Source: Chloroflexia bacterium | Lineage (GTDB): Bacteria > Chloroflexota > Chloroflexia > Thermomicrobiales > UBA6265 | Assembly (NCBI GenBank): GCA_030430125.1 | Contig: JAUIGA010000026.1 | Coordinates: 1 to 16,584, forward strand | DNA: 16,584 nt | Direction: 5' to 3' | Shown here: one piece after another, positions 1-6,678 of the stretch | Layout of the letters: every line of letters starts with the position of its first letter | Numbering within the stretch: position 1 is the first letter of the stretch | Notes under the pieces: model-generated | Told to the model about the DNA's origin: nothing | Databases searched by the model: none | What the model saw: the letters and a program-made list of their open reading frames with translations, nothing else | Position numbers and translations under genes: made by a program

Positions 1-1684
1 AGCGATGCAGCAGCAGGTCGGAGTCACCGGTAAGCTGGCTGCTGATGAACACATTGCGATCGCCGAGCGTCAATGCAGCCAGCGCGCGCGTGATCGGGTT
101 GCCCAGCCCCACCGATCCAAAGGCCTCTCCCTCGAAGCCGCCCTGGGCGTCGTCGTCGCTCTCCACGATGCCGCTGAACTCCCCCTGATCGGTCCGGATG
201 ATGACCCAGTCGGAGTCGGCCTCGCCGAAGTAGATTTCCGGGCGGTCGACCGTGAGCTCGGCTGCGCCCACGGGCGGGATGTCGCTCAGAAGGAACTCCG
301 GCCACCCTTCCGAGTTCACCTCGCTCACCGGGCTGACGACCACGGCGTATCCATGCGTGTAGGCGAGGTGGCGATTGGTCCAGGTCTGCGCGTTGGTGGG
401 GAGCCCGTCGACGTTGAGCTCGCGAGCGGCGATCAGCACCTGCGTCGGCACACCGTCGATCAGGTAGCGGTCGATGTCGATATCGAAGAACTCGTAGTAC
501 GGCACGAACGTCTGCAGCTGCTCGTAGACCGGCCCCACCACGCGATAGTCCCAGATCCGCACATTGCGCAGGGGCGGCTGGTCGAGGCTGAGCGATGCCG
601 GATCGATGGGATCCTGTCCGGTCAGCTCCTGGACCTCCACGCCGTCGAGACCGAATGCGGCCTGGGTCATCGCGATGTTGCGCTCGATGTACTGTCGCTC
701 GCGCTGGAACTCGTTCGGATTGACGACGAGGCGCTGCACGAGCTCAGGCAGGGTCGGCGTGACAAGCACGGCAAGGATGAACCACCCGCCCAGCACTCCG
801 GCGAGGTACTTCGGCGTGCGCAGGACGCGTCCGGAGAGCACGAGCACCCCCGCCGCGGCCGACGCCAGCGCCATGAGCCAGTTCAGCGGTCGCACGATAT
901 TGACATCCGTGAACCCGGGGCCGATCACGACGCCGCGTTGCGAGAAGACCAGGTCGTAATTGCGCAGCCAGTAGCCGAACGCCATCACCAGCAGCGCCGC
1001 CGCGACCAGCCCGCTGATATGACGCAGCGCCGCCCACGGCACATTTCCCCACGAGCCGAAGCGCACGCCGAGCCGCACCAGGTAGATCGCGGCGACGGCG
1101 ACCGTCGTCACGATCACCAGCAGCAACAGGCCACGCTGGACCTCCTTGAACACCGGCAGGGTGAAGATGTAGAACCCGACATCGCGGTTGAACGTGGGAT
1201 CCTGTATCCCGAACGACCGACCGCGCAGCGCCAGCATGATGGATTCCCAGCTCGTGGAGCCGCGATAGCCGGCAAACAGGAACACAAGAAGCGTTGAGAG
1301 GGCAATCAACCCGCGAAGCAGTGACCGGCTCCAGCGCGAGACGCGCCCGACGCTGCGCCCGGCGCGCTCCCGGGTGTTGCGCAGCGCAAGGGAGAGATTG
1401 ACGTAGAAGATCAGAGCGGCGACGCCACCGACGAGGGCGAACGAGAGCGCCTGCGCCAGGTATCGCCGGATCAGCACCGATTCGTAGCCCATGCTGTCGA
1501 ACCAAATCCAGTTGATCCAGAACGATGCGGTCACGAGCGCGAGCGCGATGATGCCGATGATGACGGCGGCCGCGATGAGCATGCGTCGCACCGCCGGAGA
1601 CAGCGAGAATCGTGGCATGCGCGCGCGAGAAGACGTCCCCGGCGCCTTCGGTTGCCCCTGACGGTTGAACACGCGACCGACCAT
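1..1684 (-). CDS. UPF0182 family large membrane protein (C-terminus beyond left edge)
   Basis: The minus-strand frame is open from an ATG at 1684 to the window edge, giving 561 residues. A Shine-Dalgarno AGGGGAG lies 5 nt before the start. After a basic N-terminus there are about seven hydrophobic helices, near residues 35-57, 77-100, 122-140, 185-203, 222-240, 268-284 and 293-316. A soluble, presumably extracytoplasmic, domain follows. It carries the UPF0182 (COG1615) signatures RNVRIWDYR (373-381), YYEFFDIDIDRYLIDG (396-411), QVLIAARELN (415-424) and AYTHGYAVVVSP (441-452). Family members are usually about 900-1000 residues, so roughly the last 40% is missing here. The acidic run ESDDDAQGG (508-516) is a variable part. 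The biochemical role of the family is not established. The gene is divergent from the MBL hydrolase across a 113-bp gap. Confidence 0.93.
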   Translation of the reverse strand, partial: MVGRVFNRQGQPKAPGTSSRARMPRFSLSPAVRRMLIAAAVIIGIIALALVTASFWINWIWFDSMGYESVLIRRYLAQALSFALVGGVAALIFYVNLSLALRNTRERAGRSVGRVSRWSRSLLRGLIALSTLLVFLFAGYRGSTSWESIMLALRGRSFGIQDPTFNRDVGFYIFTLPVFKEVQRGLLLLVIVTTVAVAAIYLVRLGVRFGSWGNVPWAALRHISGLVAAALLVMAFGYWLRNYDLVFSQRGVVIGPGFTDVNIVRPLNWLMALASAAAGVLVLSGRVLRTPKYLAGVLGGWFILAVLVTPTLPELVQRLVVNPNEFQRERQYIERNIAMTQAAFGLDGVEVQELTGQDPIDPASLSLDQPPLRNVRIWDYRVVGPVYEQLQTFVPYYEFFDIDIDRYLIDGVPTQVLIAARELNVDGLPTNAQTWTNRHLAYTHGYAVVVSPVSEVNSEGWPEFLLSDIPPVGAAELTVDRPEIYFGEADSDWVIIRTDQGEFSGIVESDDDAQGGFEGEAFGSVGLGNPITRALAALTLGDRNVFISSQLTGDSDLLLHR

Positions 1685-1751
1685 GCTCGCTCCCCTGCGA
1701 TAGACGTCACCACCAGTGCACGGGCGGTGCAAGTCATCATGGTACGCTAGC

Positions 1752-1790
1752 GGCCAGTGTTCCGTCGGATTCGTTCGTCTCGCACTGGCC
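1752..1790 (+). promoter_or_regulatory. Perfect 8-bp inverted repeat just upstream of the MBL hydrolase start
   Basis: GGCCAGTG (1752-1759) and CACTGGCC (1783-1790) are perfect inverted arms around 23 nt. They end 7 nt before the ATG at 1798, where a ribosome binding site would be expected; none is visible. This may be an operator for one of the two divergent genes or a 5' UTR hairpin that affects initiation. A shorter palindrome, TGCAC/GTGCA around GGGCG (1718-1732), lies in the same gap. The function is inferred from position only. Confidence 0.35.
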
Positions 1791-1797
1791 AGACCTC

Positions 1798-2667
1798 ATG
1801 CCCCCATCCACCTCCATTCCCGTCACCGCGCAGACCTTCGGCAGCGGCAGCTCCGGCAACGCGCTGCTCATCCGCGCGGGCGATACGGTGTTGCTGGTGG
1901 ATTGTGGGGTCGGGATCCGGACGCTGCGAGGTGGGTTGGCCAACCACGGTCTGGTGCTGGCGGATATCGATGCCATTCTTGTCACCCACGAGCATTCCGA
2001 TCACATCCGGACGCTGCCGAGCCTGTATCGAGACGACCTGCCGCTGATCGCGACGGGTGGCACTGCGCGCGCGGCCCGCTTGCCCCGGGATACGACCGAG
2101 AAGGTGAGCGTTCGCACACCGGTATCGGTCGCGGGGGCGACCGTGCATGCGTTGCCGGTTCGCCACGATGCCAGCGATCCCTGCGGCTTTCACATCGAGA
2201 TCGCCGGCGCGCGAATCACGGTGCTGACCGACCTCGGGACGTGGCAGGACCACCTGGCCGACGCGGTGGCCGCCAGCGACCTGGTGCTGCTGGAGGCGAA
2301 CTACAACGACACCATGTTGCGGCAGGGTCCGTACCCGGCGTACCTGAAACGGCGGGTGGCCTCGAATGTCGGGCACCTTGGCAACGACGCGTGTGGCCTG
2401 GCGATCGCGCCTGTTGCCAGGCGCACCGCCGAGATCACCTGGTGGCTCAGCCATCTTTCGCAGACCAACAACTCGCCCAGGCAGGCCGAGCACGACGTCC
2501 GCGAGATTCTGCACGGCGCGGATGTCGATGCCAGTATCACCGCGCTGCCCAGACGATCGGCCGGCCCGGTCTGGAGTTTCGATCCAGCAGTGCGTCCGCC
2601 ACGCTCGTTCGCGCCGGTGGCCACGGACGACCCTGGGGCCCAGCTCGGCCTGCCGGGGTTCGACTGA
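1798..2667 (+). CDS. yycJ: MBL-fold metallo-hydrolase, YycJ/WalJ type
   Basis: The 289-residue protein has the full pattern of the YycJ/WalJ branch of the metallo-beta-lactamase fold. It has GSGSSGN near the N-terminus (15-21), the metal-binding THEHSDH (63-69), a further His at 123, TDLG (144-147), a VGHLGN block (191-196) and HLSQTNN (219-225), which matches the HLSxxNN element of the family. Two bound metals and phosphodiesterase or exonuclease activity are expected; YycJ has been linked to DNA repair and cell-wall coordination in Firmicutes. The last 30-40 residues are Pro/Arg-rich and variable. The ATG at 1798 has no clear Shine-Dalgarno and directly follows an inverted repeat. The walKR two-component genes that accompany yycJ in Firmicutes are absent here, so only the biochemical class is a firm call. 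Confidence 0.9.
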   Translation: MPPSTSIPVTAQTFGSGSSGNALLIRAGDTVLLVDCGVGIRTLRGGLANHGLVLADIDAILVTHEHSDHIRTLPSLYRDDLPLIATGGTARAARLPRDTTEKVSVRTPVSVAGATVHALPVRHDASDPCGFHIEIAGARITVLTDLGTWQDHLADAVAASDLVLLEANYNDTMLRQGPYPAYLKRRVASNVGHLGNDACGLAIAPVARRTAEITWWLSHLSQTNNSPRQAEHDVREILHGADVDASITALPRRSAGPVWSFDPAVRPPRSFAPVATDDPGAQLGLPGFD

Positions 2668-2681
2668 GGCGCGAGCGTTTG

Positions 2682-2708
2682 CTGGCCGGCCCGGGTCGCG
2701 CCGGCCAG
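2682..2708 (+). terminator. Strong GC-rich hairpin after the MBL hydrolase gene
   Basis: CTGGCCGGC (2682-2690) pairs perfectly with GCCGGCCAG (2700-2708) around a 9-nt loop, 15 nt past the stop codon. No U-tract follows, so it is a terminator-like or mRNA-stabilising hairpin rather than a classical intrinsic terminator. Confidence 0.45.
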
Positions 2709-2884
2709 ATCCATGCCAGCGGTCGCCTTCGCAATCACACCCACGGTGAGGCGAGACTGCCCATTCGCTGTGGGGCGGGCCTGCCCGGATCGATGGCGTC
2801 CCTCACCTATACTCACTTCTGTAATGGCGAACGAGCCGGAGAAACCACCGGCGCGCAGCACCGTCTTCCGGAGAGCGACACCCA

Positions 2885-3253
2885 ATGGATTTCGTCCATC
2901 TGATGCATGATCGTCTGGCGACGACCGTAATGATCTACTTCCTGGTCGTGGGACTCTGGGGATTGCTGGAGTTCGCCCGTGGCGGTGCCATTGGTGGCAG
3001 CGTCGCCGGCGCGCTGGTGATCGGCCAGGTGCTGGTCGTCATCCAGGGGTTGTTCGGCCTGGGATTGTTCGTCAACGGACCTCGCCCGGAAGACCCGATC
3101 CACATCCTCTACGGAGCCGCCGCCGCGGTGGTGCTTCCCTTCGTCTGGTCGTATGTGCGCGACAAGGCCCCGCGACAGGGGTTGCTGATCTACAGCCTGG
3201 TGGCGCTGTTCATCTTCGGACTGGCCATCCGCGGGATGACGACGGCCGGGTGA
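2885..3253 (+). CDS. Small four-helix membrane protein of unknown function
   Basis: The protein has 122 residues. GGAGAG (2870-2875) lies 9 nt before the ATG. Four hydrophobic helices are visible at about residues 11-30, 40-63, 72-91 and 97-115, joined by short loops, with both termini predicted on the same side. A polar loop NGPRPEDPIHILYG (64-77) precedes helix 3 and holds a conserved-looking Asp and His. Further histidines lie at 5 and 8. The architecture resembles small integral membrane proteins of Chloroflexota with no assigned role, and I do not recognise a named family. It is separated by 217 bp from the MBL hydrolase and by 177 bp from the helix-turn-helix gene, which has its own promoter, so it is probably transcribed alone. 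A TATACT at 2808-2813 could be its -10 box, but no good -35 box accompanies it. Confidence 0.75.
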   Translation: MDFVHLMHDRLATTVMIYFLVVGLWGLLEFARGGAIGGSVAGALVIGQVLVVIQGLFGLGLFVNGPRPEDPIHILYGAAAAVVLPFVWSYVRDKAPRQGLLIYSLVALFIFGLAIRGMTTAG

Positions 3254-3287
3254 TCGGCGCCTGCACGGCCATGTTGTACGGCCACGA

Positions 3288-3316
3288 TTGACACCTGTCC
3301 GCTCGCAACGTACAAT
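3288..3316 (+). promoter_or_regulatory. Near-consensus housekeeping sigma promoter for the HTH gene
   Basis: A perfect -35 box TTGACA (3288-3293) and a -10 box TACAAT (3311-3316) are separated by exactly 17 bp. The predicted transcription start is near 3323, which gives a leader of about 108 nt before the GTG at 3431. This is the clearest promoter in the window. The -10 box lies inside a tandem repeat, which suggests strong transcription held under repression. Confidence 0.8.
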
Positions 3317-3341
3317 CTGATCGTACAGTCTGATGCGTACA
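3309..3341 (+). repeat. Tandem 13-bp repeat overlapping the -10 box, likely operator
   Basis: CGTACAATCTGAT (3309-3321) is followed without a gap by CGTACAGTCTGAT (3322-3334), one mismatch in 13, and then by a partial third unit GCGTACA (3335-3341). An inverted TTGTACG (3274-3280) lies upstream of the -35 box and matches CGTACAA (3309-3315). Sites spaced at 13 bp across the -10 box and start point would place a bound protein over RNA polymerase. The HTH protein encoded downstream is the obvious candidate for autoregulation, but that is inference. Confidence 0.6.
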
Positions 3342-3355
3342 CAGGAATCGCTCAG

Positions 3356-3406
3356 CACTGGCGGCAGTGTCGTTGTGCCGTTTCAAGGTCGCTGGGGAGA
3401 GCGACC
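3356..3406 (+). promoter_or_regulatory. Structured 5' leader with two hairpins
   Basis: CACTG (3356-3360) pairs with CAGTG (3365-3369) around a GCGG loop. GGTCGCT (3387-3393) pairs with AGCGACC (3400-3406) around GGGGAG. The second hairpin ends 11 nt before the ribosome binding site GAAAGGAG (3418-3425). I do not recognise a known riboswitch class. It may tune translation or protect the message. Confidence 0.4.
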
Positions 3407-3430
3407 GAGGCCCACCCGAAAGGAGTCGTC

Positions 3431-3967
3431 GTGGATTCAGAATCCCGAGACTACCAGAAGGTCATGGACAACGCGCTGCAGTTGGTCTACAGCCACTATC
3501 ACCGGCTGGCAACGCAGCTGGCGCCCGAGGCGTTCCAGCAGTTGACACTCGACCAACTTCGCAGCGGACCGTTGGGTCAGGATCTTTTGCGTCTTGCACG
3601 TCTGGCGCGTGGCCAGATTCGAGAGCCACAGGAACTGGTGCTGGAGGCGATCGATTCGGTCCTTCAGTTGTTGTTCTGGCCCGTGGCCGCGGACGATTAC
3701 TCCGTGCCCCGCACGTTCTGGGACACGGATCTTGGGCGCATGCTCGCGCTCGCCAAGTTTCGCGCCTACGAGACCAGCGAGCTGGTCAGTATCGGGAACG
3801 CCGCGCAGCAGCTGGGCGTGACACGACCAACCATCTACCGGTGGATGGACGAGAAGCAGCTCAACTACGTGCGGGATGACATGAGCGGGCGGACCTTCGT
3901 GGTGCGCAAGGACATCGAGCGCCGCAAGGAGATCGAGCAGGAGCTCGGGAGCGGGGCGTTTCACTAG
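3431..3967 (+). CDS. Helix-turn-helix DNA-binding protein with uncharacterised N-terminal domain
   Basis: The protein has 178 residues and starts at a GTG, chosen because GAAAGGAG lies 5 nt upstream. Residues 1-110 are mostly helical and rich in Gln, Leu and Arg, with no family I recognise. Residues 118-165 form a MerR/excisionase-type winged helix: the helix-turn-helix SIGNAAQQLGVTRPTIYRWM (120-139) is followed by a wing with a GRTFVVRKDIE strand (153-163). The C-terminus is a charged helix. The fold indicates sequence-specific DNA binding, so a transcription factor is most likely. The protein is too short for a recombinase. The promoter carries tandem repeats, so self-regulation is plausible. 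The next gene downstream is convergent and 855 bp away, so this gene is probably monocistronic. Confidence 0.8.
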   Translation: MDSESRDYQKVMDNALQLVYSHYHRLATQLAPEAFQQLTLDQLRSGPLGQDLLRLARLARGQIREPQELVLEAIDSVLQLLFWPVAADDYSVPRTFWDTDLGRMLALAKFRAYETSELVSIGNAAQQLGVTRPTIYRWMDEKQLNYVRDDMSGRTFVVRKDIERRKEIEQELGSGAFH

Positions 3968-4018
3968 CCCGGTCCTGACGGTCGGTGAATAAGGGGCACC
4001 GGCTGGTCACGACAACAA

Positions 4019-4078
4019 AATCCGGATGGACACCAGCGCCTGGCAGCATTCACTGCCGGGCGTTGGTGTGTCCGGATT
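4019..4078. terminator. Long interrupted hairpin downstream of the HTH gene
   Basis: AATCCGGA (4019-4026) pairs with TCCGGATT (4071-4078). Inside it, ACACCA pairs with TGGTGT, CGCC with GGCG, and GGCAG (4042-4046) with CTGCC (4053-4057), leaving the 6-nt loop CATTCA. The stem is about 24 bp with small internal mismatches. It begins 51 nt after the HTH stop codon and could end that transcript, although only a weak T-rich stretch follows. A structured small RNA is an alternative. Confidence 0.45.
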
Positions 4079-4079
4079 C

Positions 4080-4316
4080 TCACTTTGCGCGCTTCGATCT
4101 CATTACTCTTCGAGATCGCCAACCCTTGGCAGCGACCGAAAATGCAACACCACAAGTAGCCATGCATAGGATTGATACAAGAGCGACCTGACTCGCACAC
4201 CCGAGACAGGAGTTGTGTCGGTACCGGCTTCGTGCCGCGCGATAGCTGCGAAAGGAACGCGCCTTCATTGGCCTTCGACTGCGCGGATAGAAGGTCGCCT
4301 TGCGCTTTCTCCCCAT
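4080..4316 (-). CDS. Possible small basic membrane protein (orphan)
   Basis: The candidate has 78 residues and starts at the ATG at 4316. The purine-rich Shine-Dalgarno GGAGAGAGG is 7 nt upstream, which is better than that of many certain genes in the window. The first 36 residues are very basic (starting MGRKRKATFYPRSRR). A hydrophobic segment near 40-62 contains Cys 37, 40, 51 and 55, and a basic tail ends ...RSKRAK. TTGACA occurs upstream on the minus strand (4372-4367) but has no good -10 box at 17 bp. I recognise no homologue. The region is lower in GC than its surroundings, so this may be acquired DNA or a chance frame. The only support is the ribosome site and the membrane-protein-like layout. 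Confidence 0.25.
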   Translation of the reverse strand: MGRKRKATFYPRSRRPMKARSFRSYRAARSRYRHNSCLGCASQVALVSILCMATCGVAFSVAAKGWRSRRVMRSKRAK

Positions 4317-4516
4317 TTGTAAACCTCTCTCCACCGATGTTTGGACCAATCTTGGATAGTAGATCCTGTCAACGATTCCTAAAATGTGGGCAGACACCGA
4401 CATTCGACAAATGCGCGAGTCGTCGTGCACGGGGCGGTTGCATGCCGGGGACGGGATGCGGGAGGCAATTGAACGCGCCGGCGTTGTCTCAACCTTTGGT
4501 CGGCAGCGCGTTCAAG

Positions 4517-4737
4517 GCATGTGGTCCAACAAAGTCGGCATATGGCCGAATCTCCCCGGAACACCGGGGCCGTGCCGCCGGGATCCGACGGGGATGGGCC
4601 GGTGCGCTCGCCCGTTCCATCGCCGCGCTGCCTGCGGCACGGCGGAAATCCGGGGGCATACACGCATCACGGCCTCGGGTACGTCATGGCTATTGCCCGG
4701 AACAATGGGCAAATCCAGACTTTGTTGGACCTGATGC
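4517..4737. mobile_element. MITE-like 221-bp segment with terminal inverted repeats
   Basis: The left end, GCAT then two bases then GGTCCAACAAAGTC (4517-4536), is matched in inverse orientation by the right end, GACTTTGTTGGACC then two bases then ATGC (4718-4737). That is 18 of 20 positions, including 14 consecutive ones. The flanks carry a near-direct repeat, GTTCAAG (4510-4516) and GTTCTAG (4738-4744), like a 7-bp target-site duplication with one change. The interior encodes no recognisable transposase and contains a TTGCCC/GGGCAA hairpin near 4694-4713. This fits a non-autonomous miniature element, but copy number cannot be seen from one window. Confidence 0.4.
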
Positions 4738-4822
4738 GTTCTAGGCCTCCCCTACGGAATGGGACCTTGCATCCAGGTTCGAACCATCGCGAATCGCGCC
4801 AGTCGGGCGGGAAATGCCTGCC

Positions 4823-6091
4823 CTACACCACCGCGGGGCTATCGGCGACCGATCGTGCCGGTTGCGCCAATGCGTCCTCATCGAGCTCCCGGTAACCCCA
4901 CACATCCCGGATCGCCACCAGCCTGCCGTGTTGCACGTAAAGGTGCACGAGCCGGTGTGGAACCAGTGCGGTTGCCAGCTCGTACGGGATCGTCCCGTAC
5001 ATCTCCGCGAGGCGGTCAAGCGTCGGCGCGACGCCGTCGTGTCCGTTCCCGACCACGGTGACGTGATCGCCCAGCTCAGCGTTGGGCGGCAGCTCGATCA
5101 TCGTCTGGTCCATGCACACCCGGCCTCGTACCGGGGCTGCCTGGTCCCGCACGTCCATCCACGCAAGGTTTGAGCCCTGCCGCCGGTATCCGTCCGCATA
5201 ACCGATCGCCACCAGTCCCACGCGGCAGCGCTCCGCCGCGGTCCAGGTGCCGCCGTAACTGACCCGATCTCCCGGCTGGAGATCGACGATGCGTGACAGC
5301 CGGCTGTGAACCGTCATCACCGGCCGGATCGGTTCCGGCAGGGTCATGCTGGCATCGGGCAACAGCCCGTACATCGCGATGCCGATGCGAACGCGGTCCC
5401 GATGATAGTCGGGGAATCGGAGCGTGCCGGCGCTGTTGGCGAGGTGCTGCCCGTGCACCTCGATGCCGCTGGCCCGGATTGCCTCGCAGGCGCGGTCGAA
5501 CTCGGCGGCCTGCTGCGCCGTCCAGGACGGATCCGGATCGTCCGCGCACGCGAAGTGCGTCATCACGCCGGCCAGCCGCAACTCCGGCGCGCGATCGATG
5601 GTTCGCGCGATCTCCGGCACGTCGGCGATCGGGCCGCCGAACCGGTGCATGCCGGTGTCGATCTTGAGATGGACGGGAAGCGGATCCTTTCGACCGGAGG
5701 TGCGCACGTCTGCCGCGAGCGCCAGGGCGAACGCGGCGTTCGCGATGGTCAGGGCGAGATCGTGCGCAATCGCGCGCCGGCGCTCGTTCGTGCCGATTGG
5801 ACCGAGCACGAGGATCGGTGCCGTGATACCGGCTTCGCGCAGGACCACGCCCTCCTCCACCGTCGCGACGCCGAGCTCGTCGGCACCGGCCAGCATCGCC
5901 GCCTTCGCGATGGGGACGGAACCGTGCCCGTACCCATCGGCCTTGACGACTGCCTGCATCCGCACCGATTCGCCGACGATGGCGCGAAAGGCACGAATGT
6001 TGGCGGCGAATTGGTCGAGGTCGACGACCGCTACGGTGGGGCGACCCTGCCATTCGCGCAGGATCGCATGAATGTCATCCTGCGTTGTCAT
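4823..6091 (-). CDS. alr: Alanine racemase
   Basis: The 422-residue enzyme interconverts L- and D-alanine for peptidoglycan using pyridoxal phosphate. The PLP lysine is K50 in VVKADGYGHG (48-57). The second catalytic base is Tyr279 in RVSYGGTW (276-283). Other family blocks are KIDTGMHRFG (143-152), RIGIAMYG (235-242), GYADGYRR (297-304), GRVCMDQTMIEL (323-334) and the YGTIPYEL segment (365-372). Fold type III barrel and C-terminal beta domain are both complete. The start at 6091 gives the usual spacing to K50. It lies inside the 3' end of the CBS gene (17-nt overlap), so translation is probably coupled. About 35 residues extend past the usual end near VPHRLVHLY and look disordered. The protein is cytoplasmic. 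Confidence 0.96.
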   Translation of the reverse strand: MTTQDDIHAILREWQGRPTVAVVDLDQFAANIRAFRAIVGESVRMQAVVKADGYGHGSVPIAKAAMLAGADELGVATVEEGVVLREAGITAPILVLGPIGTNERRRAIAHDLALTIANAAFALALAADVRTSGRKDPLPVHLKIDTGMHRFGGPIADVPEIARTIDRAPELRLAGVMTHFACADDPDPSWTAQQAAEFDRACEAIRASGIEVHGQHLANSAGTLRFPDYHRDRVRIGIAMYGLLPDASMTLPEPIRPVMTVHSRLSRIVDLQPGDRVSYGGTWTAAERCRVGLVAIGYADGYRRQGSNLAWMDVRDQAAPVRGRVCMDQTMIELPPNAELGDHVTVVGNGHDGVAPTLDRLAEMYGTIPYELATALVPHRLVHLYVQHGRLVAIRDVWGYRELDEDALAQPARSVADSPAVV

Positions 6092-6599
6092 CGTCCGCGT
6101 CCATATCCATCGATTCAAGCCTGGCGATGACGCGCACAAGATCCGATCGCTGGATGATGCCGACCAGGTTGTCGTCGCTGTCCAGCACTGGCACCGGGTT
6201 GACCCTGCGGTCGACCATCAGCGTGGCGATCTGCTCCAGTGTCGCGCTTTCGCGGATGCTGATGACCGGGCTGGTCATCAGCTGGCGCGCATTGACGGCG
6301 AGGGCGTGGCGCACCTCATCCTTGAAGCTGCGCCCGGCGTCCGCGACGAAAATGGCGTCGAGGAATGGCACCACCGTCGGCGCGTCGACATCGGCCTCGC
6401 GCGCGATGATGTCCGAATCGGTGATGATGCCGATCATCCGGTCGTTCTCGACCACGGGCACCCCGACCATCCCGCTTGCCACCAGGAGATTTGCCACCGT
6501 CGCCACCGAGTCGTCTGGTGAGACCGTTGGTATCTCCGTTTGCATGATCTCGCGAACTCTTGGATCGGGGTCGTCGATGTACTGCTCGTCGTTCGTCAT
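6075..6599 (-). CDS. CBS-domain pair protein
   Basis: The 174-residue protein consists of two CBS motifs, about residues 16-75 (REIMQTEIPTVSPDDSV, then GVPVVENDRMIGIITDSDII) and 105-162 (RQLMTSPVISIRESATL, then NPVPVLDSDDNLVGIIQRSDLV), followed by an acidic tail. Such pairs usually bind adenine nucleotides and act as energy or ligand sensors, but no catalytic domain is attached here. The start at 6599 is set by GAGGAG 6 nt upstream. An in-frame ATG at 6647 has no comparable site. The gene lies 79 bp after nnrD and overlaps alr by 17 nt, so the three genes probably form one transcript. The ligand and partner cannot be told from sequence. Confidence 0.9.
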   Translation of the reverse strand: MTNDEQYIDDPDPRVREIMQTEIPTVSPDDSVATVANLLVASGMVGVPVVENDRMIGIITDSDIIAREADVDAPTVVPFLDAIFVADAGRSFKDEVRHALAVNARQLMTSPVISIRESATLEQIATLMVDRRVNPVPVLDSDDNLVGIIQRSDLVRVIARLESMDMDADDDNAG

Positions 6600-6678
6600 G
6601 GCAGGCTCCTCTTGCCCGGAATCGGATTGGCCATCGCCGGACCACACATGTGGCGCGGGGCTCGAATCGGCGTATTCG

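Larger units (their letters stand above)
3968..4822. other. 855-bp gap between convergent genes, with lower-GC part and inverted repeats
   Basis: No conserved protein is encoded on either strand. The stretch from about 4081 to 4400 is visibly poorer in G+C than its neighbours. The gap holds a long interrupted hairpin (4019-4078), a small hairpin CGATCTC/GAGATCG (4095-4118), a possible minus-strand small protein gene (4080-4316), a MITE-like segment (4517-4737) and a palindrome GGTTCGAACC (4776-4785). Several overlapping open frames in the 4.2-4.9 kb part have no recognisable product. Foreign or decayed DNA is the simplest reading. Confidence 0.6.

Noticed and set aside
5..1297. Long plus-strand open frame of 430 codons
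   Set aside because: It is antisense to the UPF0182 gene, rich in His, Arg, Asp and Gln, and lacks any domain. It is a high-GC shadow of the real gene.
4776..4785. GGTTCGAACC resembling a tRNA T-arm
   Set aside because: The flanking bases do not form a 5-bp T-stem, and no acceptor or anticodon arm could be built around it on either strand.
4982..5000. GTACGGGA-TCG-TCCCGTAC palindrome resembling an operator
   Set aside because: It lies inside alr and encodes the conserved YGTIPYEL motif, so protein conservation explains it.
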